NCBI GenBank assembly: GCA_942491935.1
Contig: CALOCZ010000056.1
Span: forward strand, 1-64,000
DNA: 64,000 nucleotides
Origin: JAGTVG01 sp942491935
Lineage (GTDB): Bacteria > Bacteroidota > Bacteroidia > Cytophagales > Cyclobacteriaceae
Reading direction: 5' to 3'
Shown here: positions 1 through 7,927 of the stretch, piece by piece
How positions within the stretch are numbered: position 1 is the stretch's first letter
Layout: every line of letters begins with the position of its first letter
Notes under the pieces: generated by a model
The model's database searches: none
Told to the model about the DNA's origin: nothing
The model's input: only the letters and a program-made list of their open reading frames with translations
Translations under genes and position numbers: made by a program

Positions 1-174
1 TTTGGGGGAGAAAAAGGGAAAAAATTCATGAAACTTCATTTTAAAAACCTTTTGAAATCTATTGCTGAACGGCCTTTGGAAAATCAGGGTGAAAAACTAA
101 AATCTGTTTTCCACGCATGGAAAAATTTCAACTTACAAACAGACGATATTTTGATCATGGGTATCAAAGTATAA
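1..174 (+). CDS. SpoIIE-type serine phosphatase, C-terminal end (partial)
   Basis: Frame 1 is open from the left edge to a TAA at 172-174 and encodes 57 residues. The sequence begins FGGEKGKKF and ends DDILIMGIKV. This matches the end of the PP2C-like SpoIIE domain, where a FGG-x-x-GKKF segment and a terminal DD-hydrophobic-GI strand are usual. In Bacteroidota such domains normally sit at the C-terminus of sensor proteins with TPR or 7TM input regions, and they dephosphorylate partner-switching regulators. The input region lies outside the window, so the signal it senses cannot be judged. The phosphatase call rests on the last 57 residues only. Confidence 0.7.
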   Translation, partial: FGGEKGKKFMKLHFKNLLKSIAERPLENQGEKLKSVFHAWKNFNLQTDDILIMGIKV

Positions 175-232
175 TTTGCGGGTTACTTTAATTAACCTGA
201 GATATCATTGTGCAGAACATTTTCGGAGATGA

Positions 233-724
233 ATGGATAAGGAAAAAAATAGATTGAATAAAAGATTATCTGAAAACGAGATACTGAATAAGATGTTTAG
301 ATATTGTTCTTACCAGGAACGTTCCGTTCATGATGTAGAAAAGCAATTAGACAAATATCATGTGAATAATATCTCAGTTAAGCTAATTATTGAAAAACTA
401 ATTGCTGAAGGATTTCTGAACGAAGAACGATTTGCTGAAACTTATACACTTAGTAAATTACGAAGCAATAATTGGGGTAAGATAAAAATTATCCAGGGTC
501 TCAAAGAAAAGTCGTTAGATAGCCAATTAATCAATGCTGCTATTGAATCCATAGATACATTAGAATATCAGCAAATAATTAAAAAACTCATACAAAAAAA
601 AATAAAACTGATACGGGATACCGACTCATTTATTATTAAAAATAAAATTGCACGGTATATTATCGGTAAAGGCTTTGAAAGCTATTTGGTTTGGGATGAA
701 ATAAATAATCAAATTGATAATTAA
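233..724 (+). CDS. recX: RecX family regulatory protein
   Basis: This 163-residue, all-helical, lysine-rich protein has the RecX three-helix repeat signature: a first module with an R-Y-C-S-x-Q-E-R-S pattern, a G-F-L-N-E-E-R-F-A segment near residues 60-70 and a W-G-x-x-K-I-x-x-x-L segment near residues 80-90. RecX binds RecA filaments in the cytoplasm and modulates strand exchange. Length fits the family (about 150-160 residues). The ATG at 233 follows a purine-rich CGGAGA. recA is not in the window. The gene is 58 bases after the phosphatase tail and may be cotranscribed with it. Confidence 0.85.
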   Translation: MDKEKNRLNKRLSENEILNKMFRYCSYQERSVHDVEKQLDKYHVNNISVKLIIEKLIAEGFLNEERFAETYTLSKLRSNNWGKIKIIQGLKEKSLDSQLINAAIESIDTLEYQQIIKKLIQKKIKLIRDTDSFIIKNKIARYIIGKGFESYLVWDEINNQIDN

Positions 725-861
725 AATTCTGATTAACTATATTAAAACTAGCTAATGCATATAAAGATTTGTCTCTTATAAGGCCTTAAGGGATTTATTA
801 ATATAATATATCGATTTGTAGGTAATATGGAATAACTTTATACTCCAATTTATAAGACTAA

Positions 862-1368
862 ATGGATTTAAAAATAACTGCAAAACTTGTATTAGATCAA
901 CTGGATGCTGTATTGTGCCAAATTAGTGCCGAACATTATGCCTTAAATATTTCATCATTAAACGCATCTGTCAGCCAGCACATTAGGCATATTCTCGAAT
1001 TTTATGTATGTCTGTTTGAGGGATTAAAAACTGGCGTGGTTAATTATGATAATAGAGAACGAGATCCGAGAATAGAAAATGATAAATTGTTTACCCTGGA
1101 ACTTATCAAGGAATTAAAAGAAGAAATCAACAATCAAGTTGATAATAATAACCTTATACTTGAACTTAAATATGGCGGTATTTCTGAAAATAATATCAGT
1201 TTATCAACCAATTATTATAGAGAGCTTGCATATAATATTGAACATACGATCCATCATCTTGCTATAATCAAACAATCAATTATCAAGCATTTCAATTATA
1301 TTGAATTACCTAATAATTTTGGAATTGCCAGTTCAACGGTAAGGTATGTGAATCAGAAACAAAATTAA
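862..1368 (+). CDS. DinB-like four-helix-bundle protein
   Basis: The 168-residue protein has the layout of the DinB/YfiT superfamily: a helical N-terminus with an S-Q-H-I-R-H-I-L-E-F motif near residues 38-47, a Y-D-x-R-x-R-D segment, and a late H-x-x-H-H-L-A-I-I-K helix near residues 127-136. The histidines on these two helices are the usual metal ligands. Family members include thiol-dependent transferases and many proteins of unknown function, so the substrate cannot be assigned. Bacteroidota often encode this subtype next to the TANGO2-like gene, and here the next start is only 2 bases downstream, which suggests cotranscription and translational coupling. Confidence 0.75.
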   Translation: MDLKITAKLVLDQLDAVLCQISAEHYALNISSLNASVSQHIRHILEFYVCLFEGLKTGVVNYDNRERDPRIENDKLFTLELIKELKEEINNQVDNNNLILELKYGGISENNISLSTNYYRELAYNIEHTIHHLAIIKQSIIKHFNYIELPNNFGIASSTVRYVNQKQN

Positions 1369-1370
1369 AA

Positions 1371-2084
1371 ATGTGTACCGTCACATTCATACCAGGTACT
1401 GGGAGTGATTATACACTCACATCCAGCAGGGATGAACAAAGTACAAGACCACAAGCGAAAGGGCCTGAACTGGTTAATTTTGGATCATATACATTAATCT
1501 TTCCCAAAGACCCAAAAGGAGGGGGTACATGGATCGCTAGTAGCAATACTGGGAAAACAGTCTGTTTGTTTAATGGTGCTTTCAAAGCCCATACTCCAAA
1601 GTACCCATACAGGCATAGCAGGGGTTTGATAGTCCTTGATTTTTTTAAGTTTCCAGATACCATAAGCTTTTCCAGGGAATACGATCTTGAAAACATCGAA
1701 CCGTTCACTCTTGTTATCATAGATAATAGAACATTGTCCGAATTTAAATGGGATGGAATAAATACCTATTTACTAAATCATGAATTTACAAATCCAAGGA
1801 TCTGGTCTTCCGTTACCCTTTACGATTCGGAAATTATTAAATTAAGGGAAAACTGGTTCAATGAATGGATAGAGACAAATCAATCTTCGAAACAGCAGGA
1901 TCCGATTAACTTTCATCTAAAAGCCGGTGATGGGAGAAAAGAATCAGATGTCTTAATGGAAAGAATGGCCTTTTCATTGAGGACTGTTAGCATCACCTCT
2001 GTAAGAGTAATCAACAATAAGACTAGAATGGAATATCTCGATTTGATAAATAACATATCTCAAATCAAGGAATTAGAGTACTAA
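1371..2084 (+). CDS. NRDE/TANGO2-like protein
   Basis: The 237-residue protein starts MCTVTFIP and carries T-S-S-R-D-E near residues 17-22, followed by a W-I-A-S-x-x-x-G segment. This is the signature of the NRDE (TANGO2) family, an Ntn-hydrolase-like fold with an N-terminal cysteine. The family usually reads NRDE; here the first residue of the motif is Ser. Human TANGO2 is linked to haem or acyl-CoA/lipid handling, but bacterial roles remain unclear. There is no signal peptide, so it is probably cytoplasmic. It directly follows the DinB-like gene in the same strand and probably the same operon. Confidence 0.8.
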   Translation: MCTVTFIPGTGSDYTLTSSRDEQSTRPQAKGPELVNFGSYTLIFPKDPKGGGTWIASSNTGKTVCLFNGAFKAHTPKYPYRHSRGLIVLDFFKFPDTISFSREYDLENIEPFTLVIIDNRTLSEFKWDGINTYLLNHEFTNPRIWSSVTLYDSEIIKLRENWFNEWIETNQSSKQQDPINFHLKAGDGRKESDVLMERMAFSLRTVSITSVRVINNKTRMEYLDLINNISQIKELEY

Positions 2085-2102
2085 TTAAAACAATAAAAAT
2101 AT

Positions 2103-3146
2103 TTGAATATTTTTAATAAAAGTAAATTTCTGATACAGTTCCTAAACTGGGAATACTGGCCCTGGCAAATTTTTTACTTCCCGGTATATTTCTATTTTCT
2201 TTGGCTTTCAATAAAATCCAGATCTTTGTTTTTCTTTTTTAATGCTAATCCCGGTATTGAAAGTGGCGGTATGCTAATTGAGTCTAAAAAGAAAATTCTT
2301 GATCTATTACCTGAAGATCTAGTTCCAAAAACACTGTATTTCAATCACCCTGTTTCAAAGGATGAGGTTATATGTGAAATGGAATCTCAATCATTACATT
2401 TCCCTATTATTATAAAGCCGGATTACGGTGAAAGAGGGAAAAGGGTTGAGAAGATTGAAGATTCGGTTGAGTTGGCAAATTATCTTAAGATAAATCGCCT
2501 TAATGTGATCGTCCAACAATTTATAACCTATCCAATAGAACTTGGGATCTTCTACATTCGTCACCCTGATAAGGAGAAGGGGAAGATTACCTCCATCGTT
2601 AAAAAGAAACTACTGTTTATTGTAGGAGATGGCACTTCTAATGTGAAAGAATTGATAAAAAAAAATCCAAGGGCTCTTGTACAACTGAAAGACCTTGAAA
2701 AAAGGCATCCAGATCTTATGAATCTGATCCCTGATAAAAATGAAAAAATTGAACTGGTCGCAATTGCAAATCATTGCAGAGGAACTACTTTTATTAATGG
2801 CAATGAACTAATTAATAGTGCCCTAACTGAAGTTTTTAATAATATTGGAAAGAACATTAAAGGATTTTATTACGGCCGATTTGATATCAGGTGTAAAAGT
2901 ATAAAAGATTTATATAATGGAAAGAATTTTAAAATTCTTGAACTTAATGGCGCTAAAAGTGAACCAGCACATATATATCATCCTGGCTTTCCCATTTCTG
3001 AAGCATATAAGGTTGTATTTGAACACTGGCAAGAAATTTATAATATTGCTCGAATCAACCGAAAGTTAGGAATACCCTACCCTTCTTCTCGTGAAGGCTG
3101 GACCATATGGAAAAAGTATCGCCTTTATTCAAAAAAAGGAAATTGA
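2103..3146 (+). CDS. ATP-grasp ligase-like protein (D-Ala-D-Ala ligase superfamily)
   Basis: The start is a TTG at 2103; the first in-frame ATG lies about 55 codons later, past a hydrophobic N-terminal stretch (residues 12-45) that looks membrane-associated. The core has ATP-grasp features: F-P-I-I-I-K-P-D-Y-G-E-R-G near residues 99-111 (nucleotide-binding lysine), V-Q-Q-F near 138, a G-R-F-D-I-R segment near 258 and a final E-L-N-G near 280, which supply the usual metal-binding acidic and Asn residues. Such enzymes join a carboxylate to an amine through an acyl phosphate. The substrate is unknown. It sits between a TANGO2-like gene and a radical SAM gene; whether these cooperate is not shown. 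Confidence 0.7.
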   Translation: MNIFNKSKFLIQFLNWEYWPWQIFYFPVYFYFLWLSIKSRSLFFFFNANPGIESGGMLIESKKKILDLLPEDLVPKTLYFNHPVSKDEVICEMESQSLHFPIIIKPDYGERGKRVEKIEDSVELANYLKINRLNVIVQQFITYPIELGIFYIRHPDKEKGKITSIVKKKLLFIVGDGTSNVKELIKKNPRALVQLKDLEKRHPDLMNLIPDKNEKIELVAIANHCRGTTFINGNELINSALTEVFNNIGKNIKGFYYGRFDIRCKSIKDLYNGKNFKILELNGAKSEPAHIYHPGFPISEAYKVVFEHWQEIYNIARINRKLGIPYPSSREGWTIWKKYRLYSKKGN

Positions 3147-3150
3147 ACAA

Positions 3151-3501
3151 CTACCATTCAAGCACATCCTCACCTTCCGCGGGTGCTTTATGAATCCCAA
3201 TGGAATTATTACTATAAAGAACTCCAAAATATAGATTTCCTTCACGTATGCCAATACCAAAAGCCTGAATTGCTTTTATCAATTCCTCCGATTCATCTGT
3301 AACAATTAATGAATCATTTTGCAAGAATTGATTTACATTTTGAAATTCATTATTGTCAATCCACTTCTTTTCTAAGTTTTCGGCTTTTGCAGTTGTTATG
3401 CTATTCAAGGATATCATAAATAGGCTCATGCTTAGAACTATCATTGATATTCCTAATGAAACACTCAGTACTCTTCTCGAAAATAAATCTAATTTTTTCA
3501 T
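3151..3501 (-). CDS. Small exported protein of unknown function
   Basis: The 116-residue protein has a basic start (MKKLDLFSRR) and a long hydrophobic helix at about residues 12-36, then T-T-A-K-A, which could be a signal peptidase site. The mature part (about 75 residues) is acidic and ends G-E-D-V-L-E-W. I recognise no family. It lies convergently, 4 bases from the end of the ATP-grasp gene and on the opposite strand to both neighbours, so it is transcribed separately. It lacks the Ser/Thr/Asp-rich core repeats typical of graspetide precursors. Confidence 0.55.
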   Translation of the reverse strand: MKKLDLFSRRVLSVSLGISMIVLSMSLFMISLNSITTAKAENLEKKWIDNNEFQNVNQFLQNDSLIVTDESEELIKAIQAFGIGIREGNLYFGVLYSNNSIGIHKAPAEGEDVLEW

Positions 3502-3687
3502 AATATAATGAATATTGATGTTTTACAATATTTGATTTTTTGTCAATTAAATTACTATGTTTTTAATTACTAAATAAAGAATCAGCATATTTAAAATTCA
3601 ATTTTAGGTTCGTTTACAAGAGGATTTATCTTAAGATCAGTAATTTTAACACTCGATGGAGTTGATATATCCTCTAATCCACGGCTA

Positions 3688-4710
3688 ATGATCAACAAGT
3701 TAAAAGAAGGAATAGACTTAATTCAAAAACTTACATTACCGAAATTATGGAATATAATTTTGCTTAAGATAAGTTATTATATATCAATTAGCCTTAAAAA
3801 AGATATACATTGGGGAAATCCATTTGCACTATCGATTGAGCCAACTACTTCATGCAACTTACGATGTCCTGAATGTCCAAGCGGATTGAGATCATTTACG
3901 AGACCTGTTGGTTCAATGGATTATGATTTTTATAAGGATATAATTGATCAAGGCAGATCTTTCCTTTCGTATTTAATACTTTATTTTCAAGGAGAACCTT
4001 ATCTGAATCCAAGATTTCTTGATCTGGTAAACTATGCTTCAAAAAATGGTATCTATACGGTAAGCTCTACAAATGCCCATTTCCTGGATGACGTGAATGC
4101 AAAAAAAACCATCTTGTCAGGATTGGATAAAATCATTATTTCATTAGATGGAACTGATCAAGCTTCTTATGAACGTTACAGGATTGGAGGTAACTACGAT
4201 AAAGTCATCAATGGAATTCAAAAACTAGTGTATTGGAAAGAAAAGTTAAATAAGAGTAAGCCACGAATCGTGCTCCAATTTCTGATACTTAAGACCAATC
4301 AGCATCAGATTAAAGATATAAAAAAGTTAAGCCATGAATTGAGAGTTAACCAACTCGTACTAAAAACGGCTCAAGTATACAATTTGAATAGAGGATCAGA
4401 GATTATCCCGGATGATGAAAAACTCAGCAGGTACAAAAGAATAAACGGGAACTATATCATTAAAAATAATCTGGAAAATAAATGTTGGAGAATGTGGAGT
4501 TCCTCAGTCGTTACATGGGACGGAAAACTTGTACCATGCTGTTTTGACAAAGACGCGAAATATGTATTTGGTAATTTAAAAGAAAAACGATTTTCAGAGA
4601 TCTGGAATAATGAAAATCATTCCTTTTTCAGGAAGCAAATTTTATCATCAAGAAAAGATACCGATATCTGTCAAAATTGCATTGAGGGTAGCAATATCTG
4701 GACTAATTAA
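3688..4710 (+). CDS. Radical SAM/SPASM domain protein
   Basis: The 340-residue protein has the radical SAM cluster motif C-N-L-R-C-P-E-C at residues 56-63 (C-x3-C-x2-C), preceded by S-I-E-P-T-T-S, and a C-terminal SPASM region with C-W-R-M-W, a V-P-C-C-F-D segment, an F-G-N-L motif and a final D-I-C-Q-N-C. SPASM domains hold one or two auxiliary [4Fe-4S] clusters. Members modify peptides, sugars or small molecules through a 5'-deoxyadenosyl radical. The N-terminal 45 residues are an amphipathic or hydrophobic extension. The ATG at 3688 is the only reasonable start; the frame upstream is open but has no other start codon. The substrate is unknown. Confidence 0.8.
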   Translation: MINKLKEGIDLIQKLTLPKLWNIILLKISYYISISLKKDIHWGNPFALSIEPTTSCNLRCPECPSGLRSFTRPVGSMDYDFYKDIIDQGRSFLSYLILYFQGEPYLNPRFLDLVNYASKNGIYTVSSTNAHFLDDVNAKKTILSGLDKIIISLDGTDQASYERYRIGGNYDKVINGIQKLVYWKEKLNKSKPRIVLQFLILKTNQHQIKDIKKLSHELRVNQLVLKTAQVYNLNRGSEIIPDDEKLSRYKRINGNYIIKNNLENKCWRMWSSSVVTWDGKLVPCCFDKDAKYVFGNLKEKRFSEIWNNENHSFFRKQILSSRKDTDICQNCIEGSNIWTN

Positions 4711-4717
4711 AAAAGTT

Positions 4718-4897
4718 TTATTTTCTTTTTTGATTTTTAAAAAACTGGACCTGGACCTTTTTCATGTCTTTCACTGAACATGATGCACAACCTCTGCTCT
4801 TACCAGAATCTGTATTTAAAGATTTCCAGAAAATAGTCCCTATAAATCCAATAGCTCCAAAAAACAAAGTAAAAACCAACACCTCCTGAAGTATCAT
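4718..4897 (-). CDS. FeoB-associated Cys-rich membrane peptide
   Basis: A 59-codon reading frame runs from an ATG (complement of 4895-4897) to a TAA (complement of 4718-4720). It encodes one N-terminal transmembrane helix (residues 6-24, rich in Phe, Leu and Gly), a short polar linker and a G-C-A-S-C motif at residues 36-40, ending in a basic tail. This layout is that of the FeoB-associated Cys-rich membrane protein family, found throughout Bacteroidota and proposed to assist ferrous iron uptake. No feoA or feoB is visible nearby. It lies upstream of the monophosphatase gene in reverse orientation order and ends 8 bases past the radical SAM stop. Confidence 0.7.
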   Translation of the reverse strand: MILQEVLVFTLFFGAIGFIGTIFWKSLNTDSGKSRGCASCSVKDMKKVQVQFFKNQKRK

Positions 4898-4928
4898 CTT
4901 GAAATTTTATATTGTGGCGCAAATATAA

Positions 4929-5720
4929 TCATTTTGAAGGATACCAATATTGATTTATTATTTTTAACATTTCCGGCTGCACAAATGTTCCCGCTATCAG
5001 CTCCTTACCAAAAATAAAATCATTGCCTCCTTTAAAGTCAGAAACAATTCCACCAGCTTGTTGTACTAAAAGACAACCCGCAGCTACATCCCATGGACTT
5101 AGGAAAAACTCGAAAAATCCTTCGCATTTTCCACTTGCTACATATGCAAGATCAGCAGCTGCACTCCCAAACCGTCGTAATCCATGTGAATTTGCTAAAA
5201 AGTGATGCATTATCCTGTAAAAGCTATCCATTTTAGAAAAATCCCTGTATGGATAACCTGTTATATATAATCCATCTTTAAATTCCCGGATATTAGATAC
5301 CTGTATTGGCTTGTCATCACAAAATGCCCTGCTATGCTTATGAGCATAATAACATTCACCAGCCGTGATTTCATATATCACACCAAGCAGGATGTCATGT
5401 CCTTTCATTAAAGCAATACTTACAGAATAAGGTGGAAGTCCATGCATAAAATTTGTTGTACCATCGAGAGGATCTATTACCCAATTTATTTCTTTTTCAT
5501 ACCCAGTTCCTTCCTCCGCTATAAATCCTGATTCAGGCAATATACTTTGCAAATTTTCAACTAATAGTTTTTCAGCTTGTTTATCAACGTAGGAAACAAG
5601 ATCATTTTGTCCTTTATATTCAATCTTTGAAAAATCAAAATTCTTACGTTCATCTTGAATATATTTTCCTGCAAGTTTTGAAATCCTGATTGTTTCTGAT
5701 AGCAAATAATCTAAATCCAT
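4929..5720 (-). CDS. Inositol monophosphatase family protein
   Basis: The 263-residue protein has all the metal-binding motifs of the family: I-A-E-E-G near residue 74, W-V-I-D-P-L-D-G-T-T-N-F near 85-96 and P-W-D-V-A-A-G near 213-219. It should hydrolyse inositol-1-phosphate or related sugar or nucleotide phosphates with Mg2+ in the cytoplasm. Length matches bacterial SuhB-like enzymes (about 265). A CAAAGTTA sequence at 5747-5754 (TAACTTTG on the coding strand), 27 bases upstream, resembles the Bacteroidota -7 element, without a clear -33 box. Confidence 0.88.
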   Translation of the reverse strand: MDLDYLLSETIRISKLAGKYIQDERKNFDFSKIEYKGQNDLVSYVDKQAEKLLVENLQSILPESGFIAEEGTGYEKEINWVIDPLDGTTNFMHGLPPYSVSIALMKGHDILLGVIYEITAGECYYAHKHSRAFCDDKPIQVSNIREFKDGLYITGYPYRDFSKMDSFYRIMHHFLANSHGLRRFGSAAADLAYVASGKCEGFFEFFLSPWDVAAGCLLVQQAGGIVSDFKGGNDFIFGKELIAGTFVQPEMLKIINQYWYPSK

Positions 5721-5801
5721 TTAAAATTAATTTTAATTTTTCTAAGCAAAGTTACTTTATAAAATATCATGAAAGAAAAGCGATATGTTAATGATCAGCT
5801 A

Positions 5802-6482
5802 TTATTCACCCTGTACAATAATCACGAATTCACCCTTTACTTTTCCATCTTCTTCAAAATGCTGAATTATTGATTCAAGATCACCATTTACCGTTTCCTC
5901 ATATCTCTTGGTAAGTTCTCTCGAAACGGATGCTTTCCTGGAAGTGCCAAAGTATGAAATAAAATCATTTAGTGTTTTTATAATCCTGTAAGGTGATTCA
6001 TAAAATATCATAGTTCGCTTTTCATTGATCAATGTGTCAAGGCGTTTCTTCCGGCCTTTTTTATGTGGCAGGAAACCCTCAAAAGCAAACCTATCTGTTG
6101 GTAGCCCTGATTTGACCAGAGCAGGCACAAACGCTGTGGGACCGGGGAGGCACTCGATTTCAATATCATTCATTAGACAAGCTTTAACAATCAAATATCC
6201 GGGATCCGAGATACCAGGAGTTCCAGCATCAGACACCAATGCCATTTTAGATCCCTCCTTTAATGAATTTATAATTAACTGTTGGATTTTGTGTTCATTG
6301 TAAGAATGATAACTCTTCAAGGTATTTTTAATCTCATAAAACTTTAAAAGATTAGAAGTATTCCGGGTATCTTCAGCAAGGATGACATCTACTTCTTTCA
6401 ATAAGCGGAGCGCTCTTAATGTAATATCCTCTAGGTTTCCAATTGGGGTAGGTATCAAAAAAAATTGTGCAGTTTCTTTCAT
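5802..6482 (-). CDS. rsmI: 16S rRNA (cytidine-1402-2'-O)-methyltransferase RsmI
   Basis: The protein starts MKETAQFFLIPTPIGNLEDIT, with the tetrapyrrole-methylase-fold motifs L-A-E-D-T-R-N-T, S-D-A-G-T-P-G-I-S-D-P-G-Y and F-Y-E-S-P-Y-R. It methylates the ribose of C1402 in the decoding centre, together with RsmH. A longer frame begins ten codons upstream, but the ATG at 6482 is preferred: it puts the family's first strand at the N-terminus and leaves only one base after the stop of the preceding pterin dehydratase gene, implying coupling. Confidence 0.93.
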   Translation of the reverse strand: MKETAQFFLIPTPIGNLEDITLRALRLLKEVDVILAEDTRNTSNLLKFYEIKNTLKSYHSYNEHKIQQLIINSLKEGSKMALVSDAGTPGISDPGYLIVKACLMNDIEIECLPGPTAFVPALVKSGLPTDRFAFEGFLPHKKGRKKRLDTLINEKRTMIFYESPYRIIKTLNDFISYFGTSRKASVSRELTKRYEETVNGDLESIIQHFEEDGKVKGEFVIIVQGE

Positions 6483-6483
6483 T

Positions 6484-6720
6484 CTAATTTGTAACCAGCT
6501 TATCAATTTCACTAGCTAACTGACGATCTTTATCAGTAACAATACCCCCTTCATCATGAGTGTTTAATCTGATCTCTACTTCATTGTAAACATTGCTCCA
6601 TCGTGGATGGTGATTTAGTTTCTCAGCAATCAGGGCGACACTTGTTATGAATGCAAAAGCTTCAACGAAATCTTTAAATTTGAATGACCTATACAGGCAA
6701 TTATTTTCTTCTTTCCACAT
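6484..6720 (-). CDS. Pterin-4a-carbinolamine dehydratase
   Basis: The 78-residue protein carries the family signature L-N-H-H-P-R-W (residues 35-41), the V-E-I-R-L-x-T-H-D segment and a C-terminal D-R-Q-L-A-x-x-I-D helix. The enzyme dehydrates 4a-hydroxytetrahydropterin, usually in support of aromatic amino acid hydroxylases; in bacteria without these it may serve other pterin chemistry. It is slightly short because it lacks the N-terminal helix of the longer forms, as is normal for this Bacteroidota subtype. Its start overlaps the end of the DUF4105 gene by 20 bases and its stop is one base from rsmI, so the three are probably one operon. Confidence 0.88.
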   Translation of the reverse strand: MWKEENNCLYRSFKFKDFVEAFAFITSVALIAEKLNHHPRWSNVYNEVEIRLNTHDEGGIVTDKDRQLASEIDKLVTN

Positions 6721-7921
6721 CCTTACTATTATTTATTTTTGAATTATAAAATAACCTTACAATAAGTATCAGAATTATTGGGACATTGGCAATATGTAAT
6801 TGCTGAGGCAAAATAGTCCAGGAGACTAGAAACAGTATCAAAAAAATCACCCAGAACTGAAAATAATATTTTATCCAGATTGGTTTTTTGTTCCTTAGTA
6901 TTATGAAGGGTAAAATCAAATGGAGTGGGAAAGCCCACAATAGATTTAAATTGTCTTTGGTTGTTATATGATCGGTAACAAACCATAAAAATGAAATCAA
7001 TATTCCCGCAAATCCAACTGCTGAAAAAAGAATTGTATCAATATATCTAAATATCTTTTTATTTCGATTTAAGATTAAAGACAAACCAATGACAATTATA
7101 AATAAAGACCAGAATAATACTAATGGTGATATCTTAATAACCCCATTTTCAGGAATTATAACGGATTGATGAATTGTTATTGTAGCTGTAACAAGCGGAC
7201 TTTTTTCATCACCTCGGGTTATCTCAGCATATTCAAAAGCATCGAATAGTTTATAGGGTAAAAACATATATTCCCTGGGGGATGCTATAACATCAGCAGG
7301 CCGGCCTATTATAAGATCTATTCCAAAATCTTCCCATTTTGAACGTAACAGAAATTCATCCAGTAGCTGCCGAAAAGTTTTCGGATTTTTTATATGCCGA
7401 TCATCAAAATACAATTTGTCCCCAAGTACAATTTCAAGCACATCCCTTATTCTGGAAGAGCAGTTATCGAAGAAAAAATCATATAGATAATATTTGTTTT
7501 CGGGCAGGTAATTATTGTTTATAAAATTGTATACTGCTACTTTTTCATCATAATTGAGATTTAAAATTTGTTCATATAAAGATTGATTATAATACTTGTA
7601 GGCATACACCATCCGTTTAAATTCGTAGACGGATAAGAAATAATTCAACTTACCCATTAAAAATTTTGGATAAAATCCAGGAGCATCAAAATCAAAAGTA
7701 CCATAATTATATACCAGATCAATACCATTCGCTGGATCGTATACACGAATTGCACTATGGCCAAACACAGCATATAGTTCTTTACCCGGTTCTCCTGTTA
7801 TTAAACTAATCTGTGCACTTTCGGTTAATACTGGGAAACTTACAGAATCGACCTGAGCATATGATATTCTGTTTGGAATATACAGTATAAAAATGAATAT
7901 TATGATATGGCAAATACGCAT
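6701..7921 (-). CDS. DUF4105 / Lnb-like N-terminal periplasmic domain membrane protein
   Basis: The 406-residue protein has a signal peptide (residues 1-22, ending I-S-Y-A-Q), then a periplasmic domain with F-G-H-S-A-I-R near residue 53 and F-F-D-N-C-S-S-R-I-R-D near 150-160, then four to five hydrophobic segments from about residue 250. The His and Cys motifs are those of the DUF4105/Lnb family; Lnb proteins transfer an acyl chain within diacyl lipoproteins to form lyso-lipoproteins. Whether this Bacteroidota member acts on lipoproteins is inference. It is followed without a gap by the pterin dehydratase gene. Confidence 0.75.
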   Translation of the reverse strand: MRICHIIIFIFILYIPNRISYAQVDSVSFPVLTESAQISLITGEPGKELYAVFGHSAIRVYDPANGIDLVYNYGTFDFDAPGFYPKFLMGKLNYFLSVYEFKRMVYAYKYYNQSLYEQILNLNYDEKVAVYNFINNNYLPENKYYLYDFFFDNCSSRIRDVLEIVLGDKLYFDDRHIKNPKTFRQLLDEFLLRSKWEDFGIDLIIGRPADVIASPREYMFLPYKLFDAFEYAEITRGDEKSPLVTATITIHQSVIIPENGVIKISPLVLFWSLFIIVIGLSLILNRNKKIFRYIDTILFSAVGFAGILISFLWFVTDHITTKDNLNLLWAFPLHLILPFIILRNKKPIWIKYYFQFWVIFLILFLVSWTILPQQLHIANVPIILILIVRLFYNSKINNSKDVERRK

Positions 7922-7927
7922 ATTATT

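Noticed and set aside
724..862. TAAGGCCTTA palindrome in the gap between recX and the DinB-like gene
   Set aside because: It is short and without a T-run or close link to a start codon; nothing further supports function.
3502..3687. Short ORF of about 21 codons as a possible peptide precursor upstream of the radical SAM gene
   Set aside because: It lacks a leader-like pattern, Cys/Ser/Thr-rich core and start signal.
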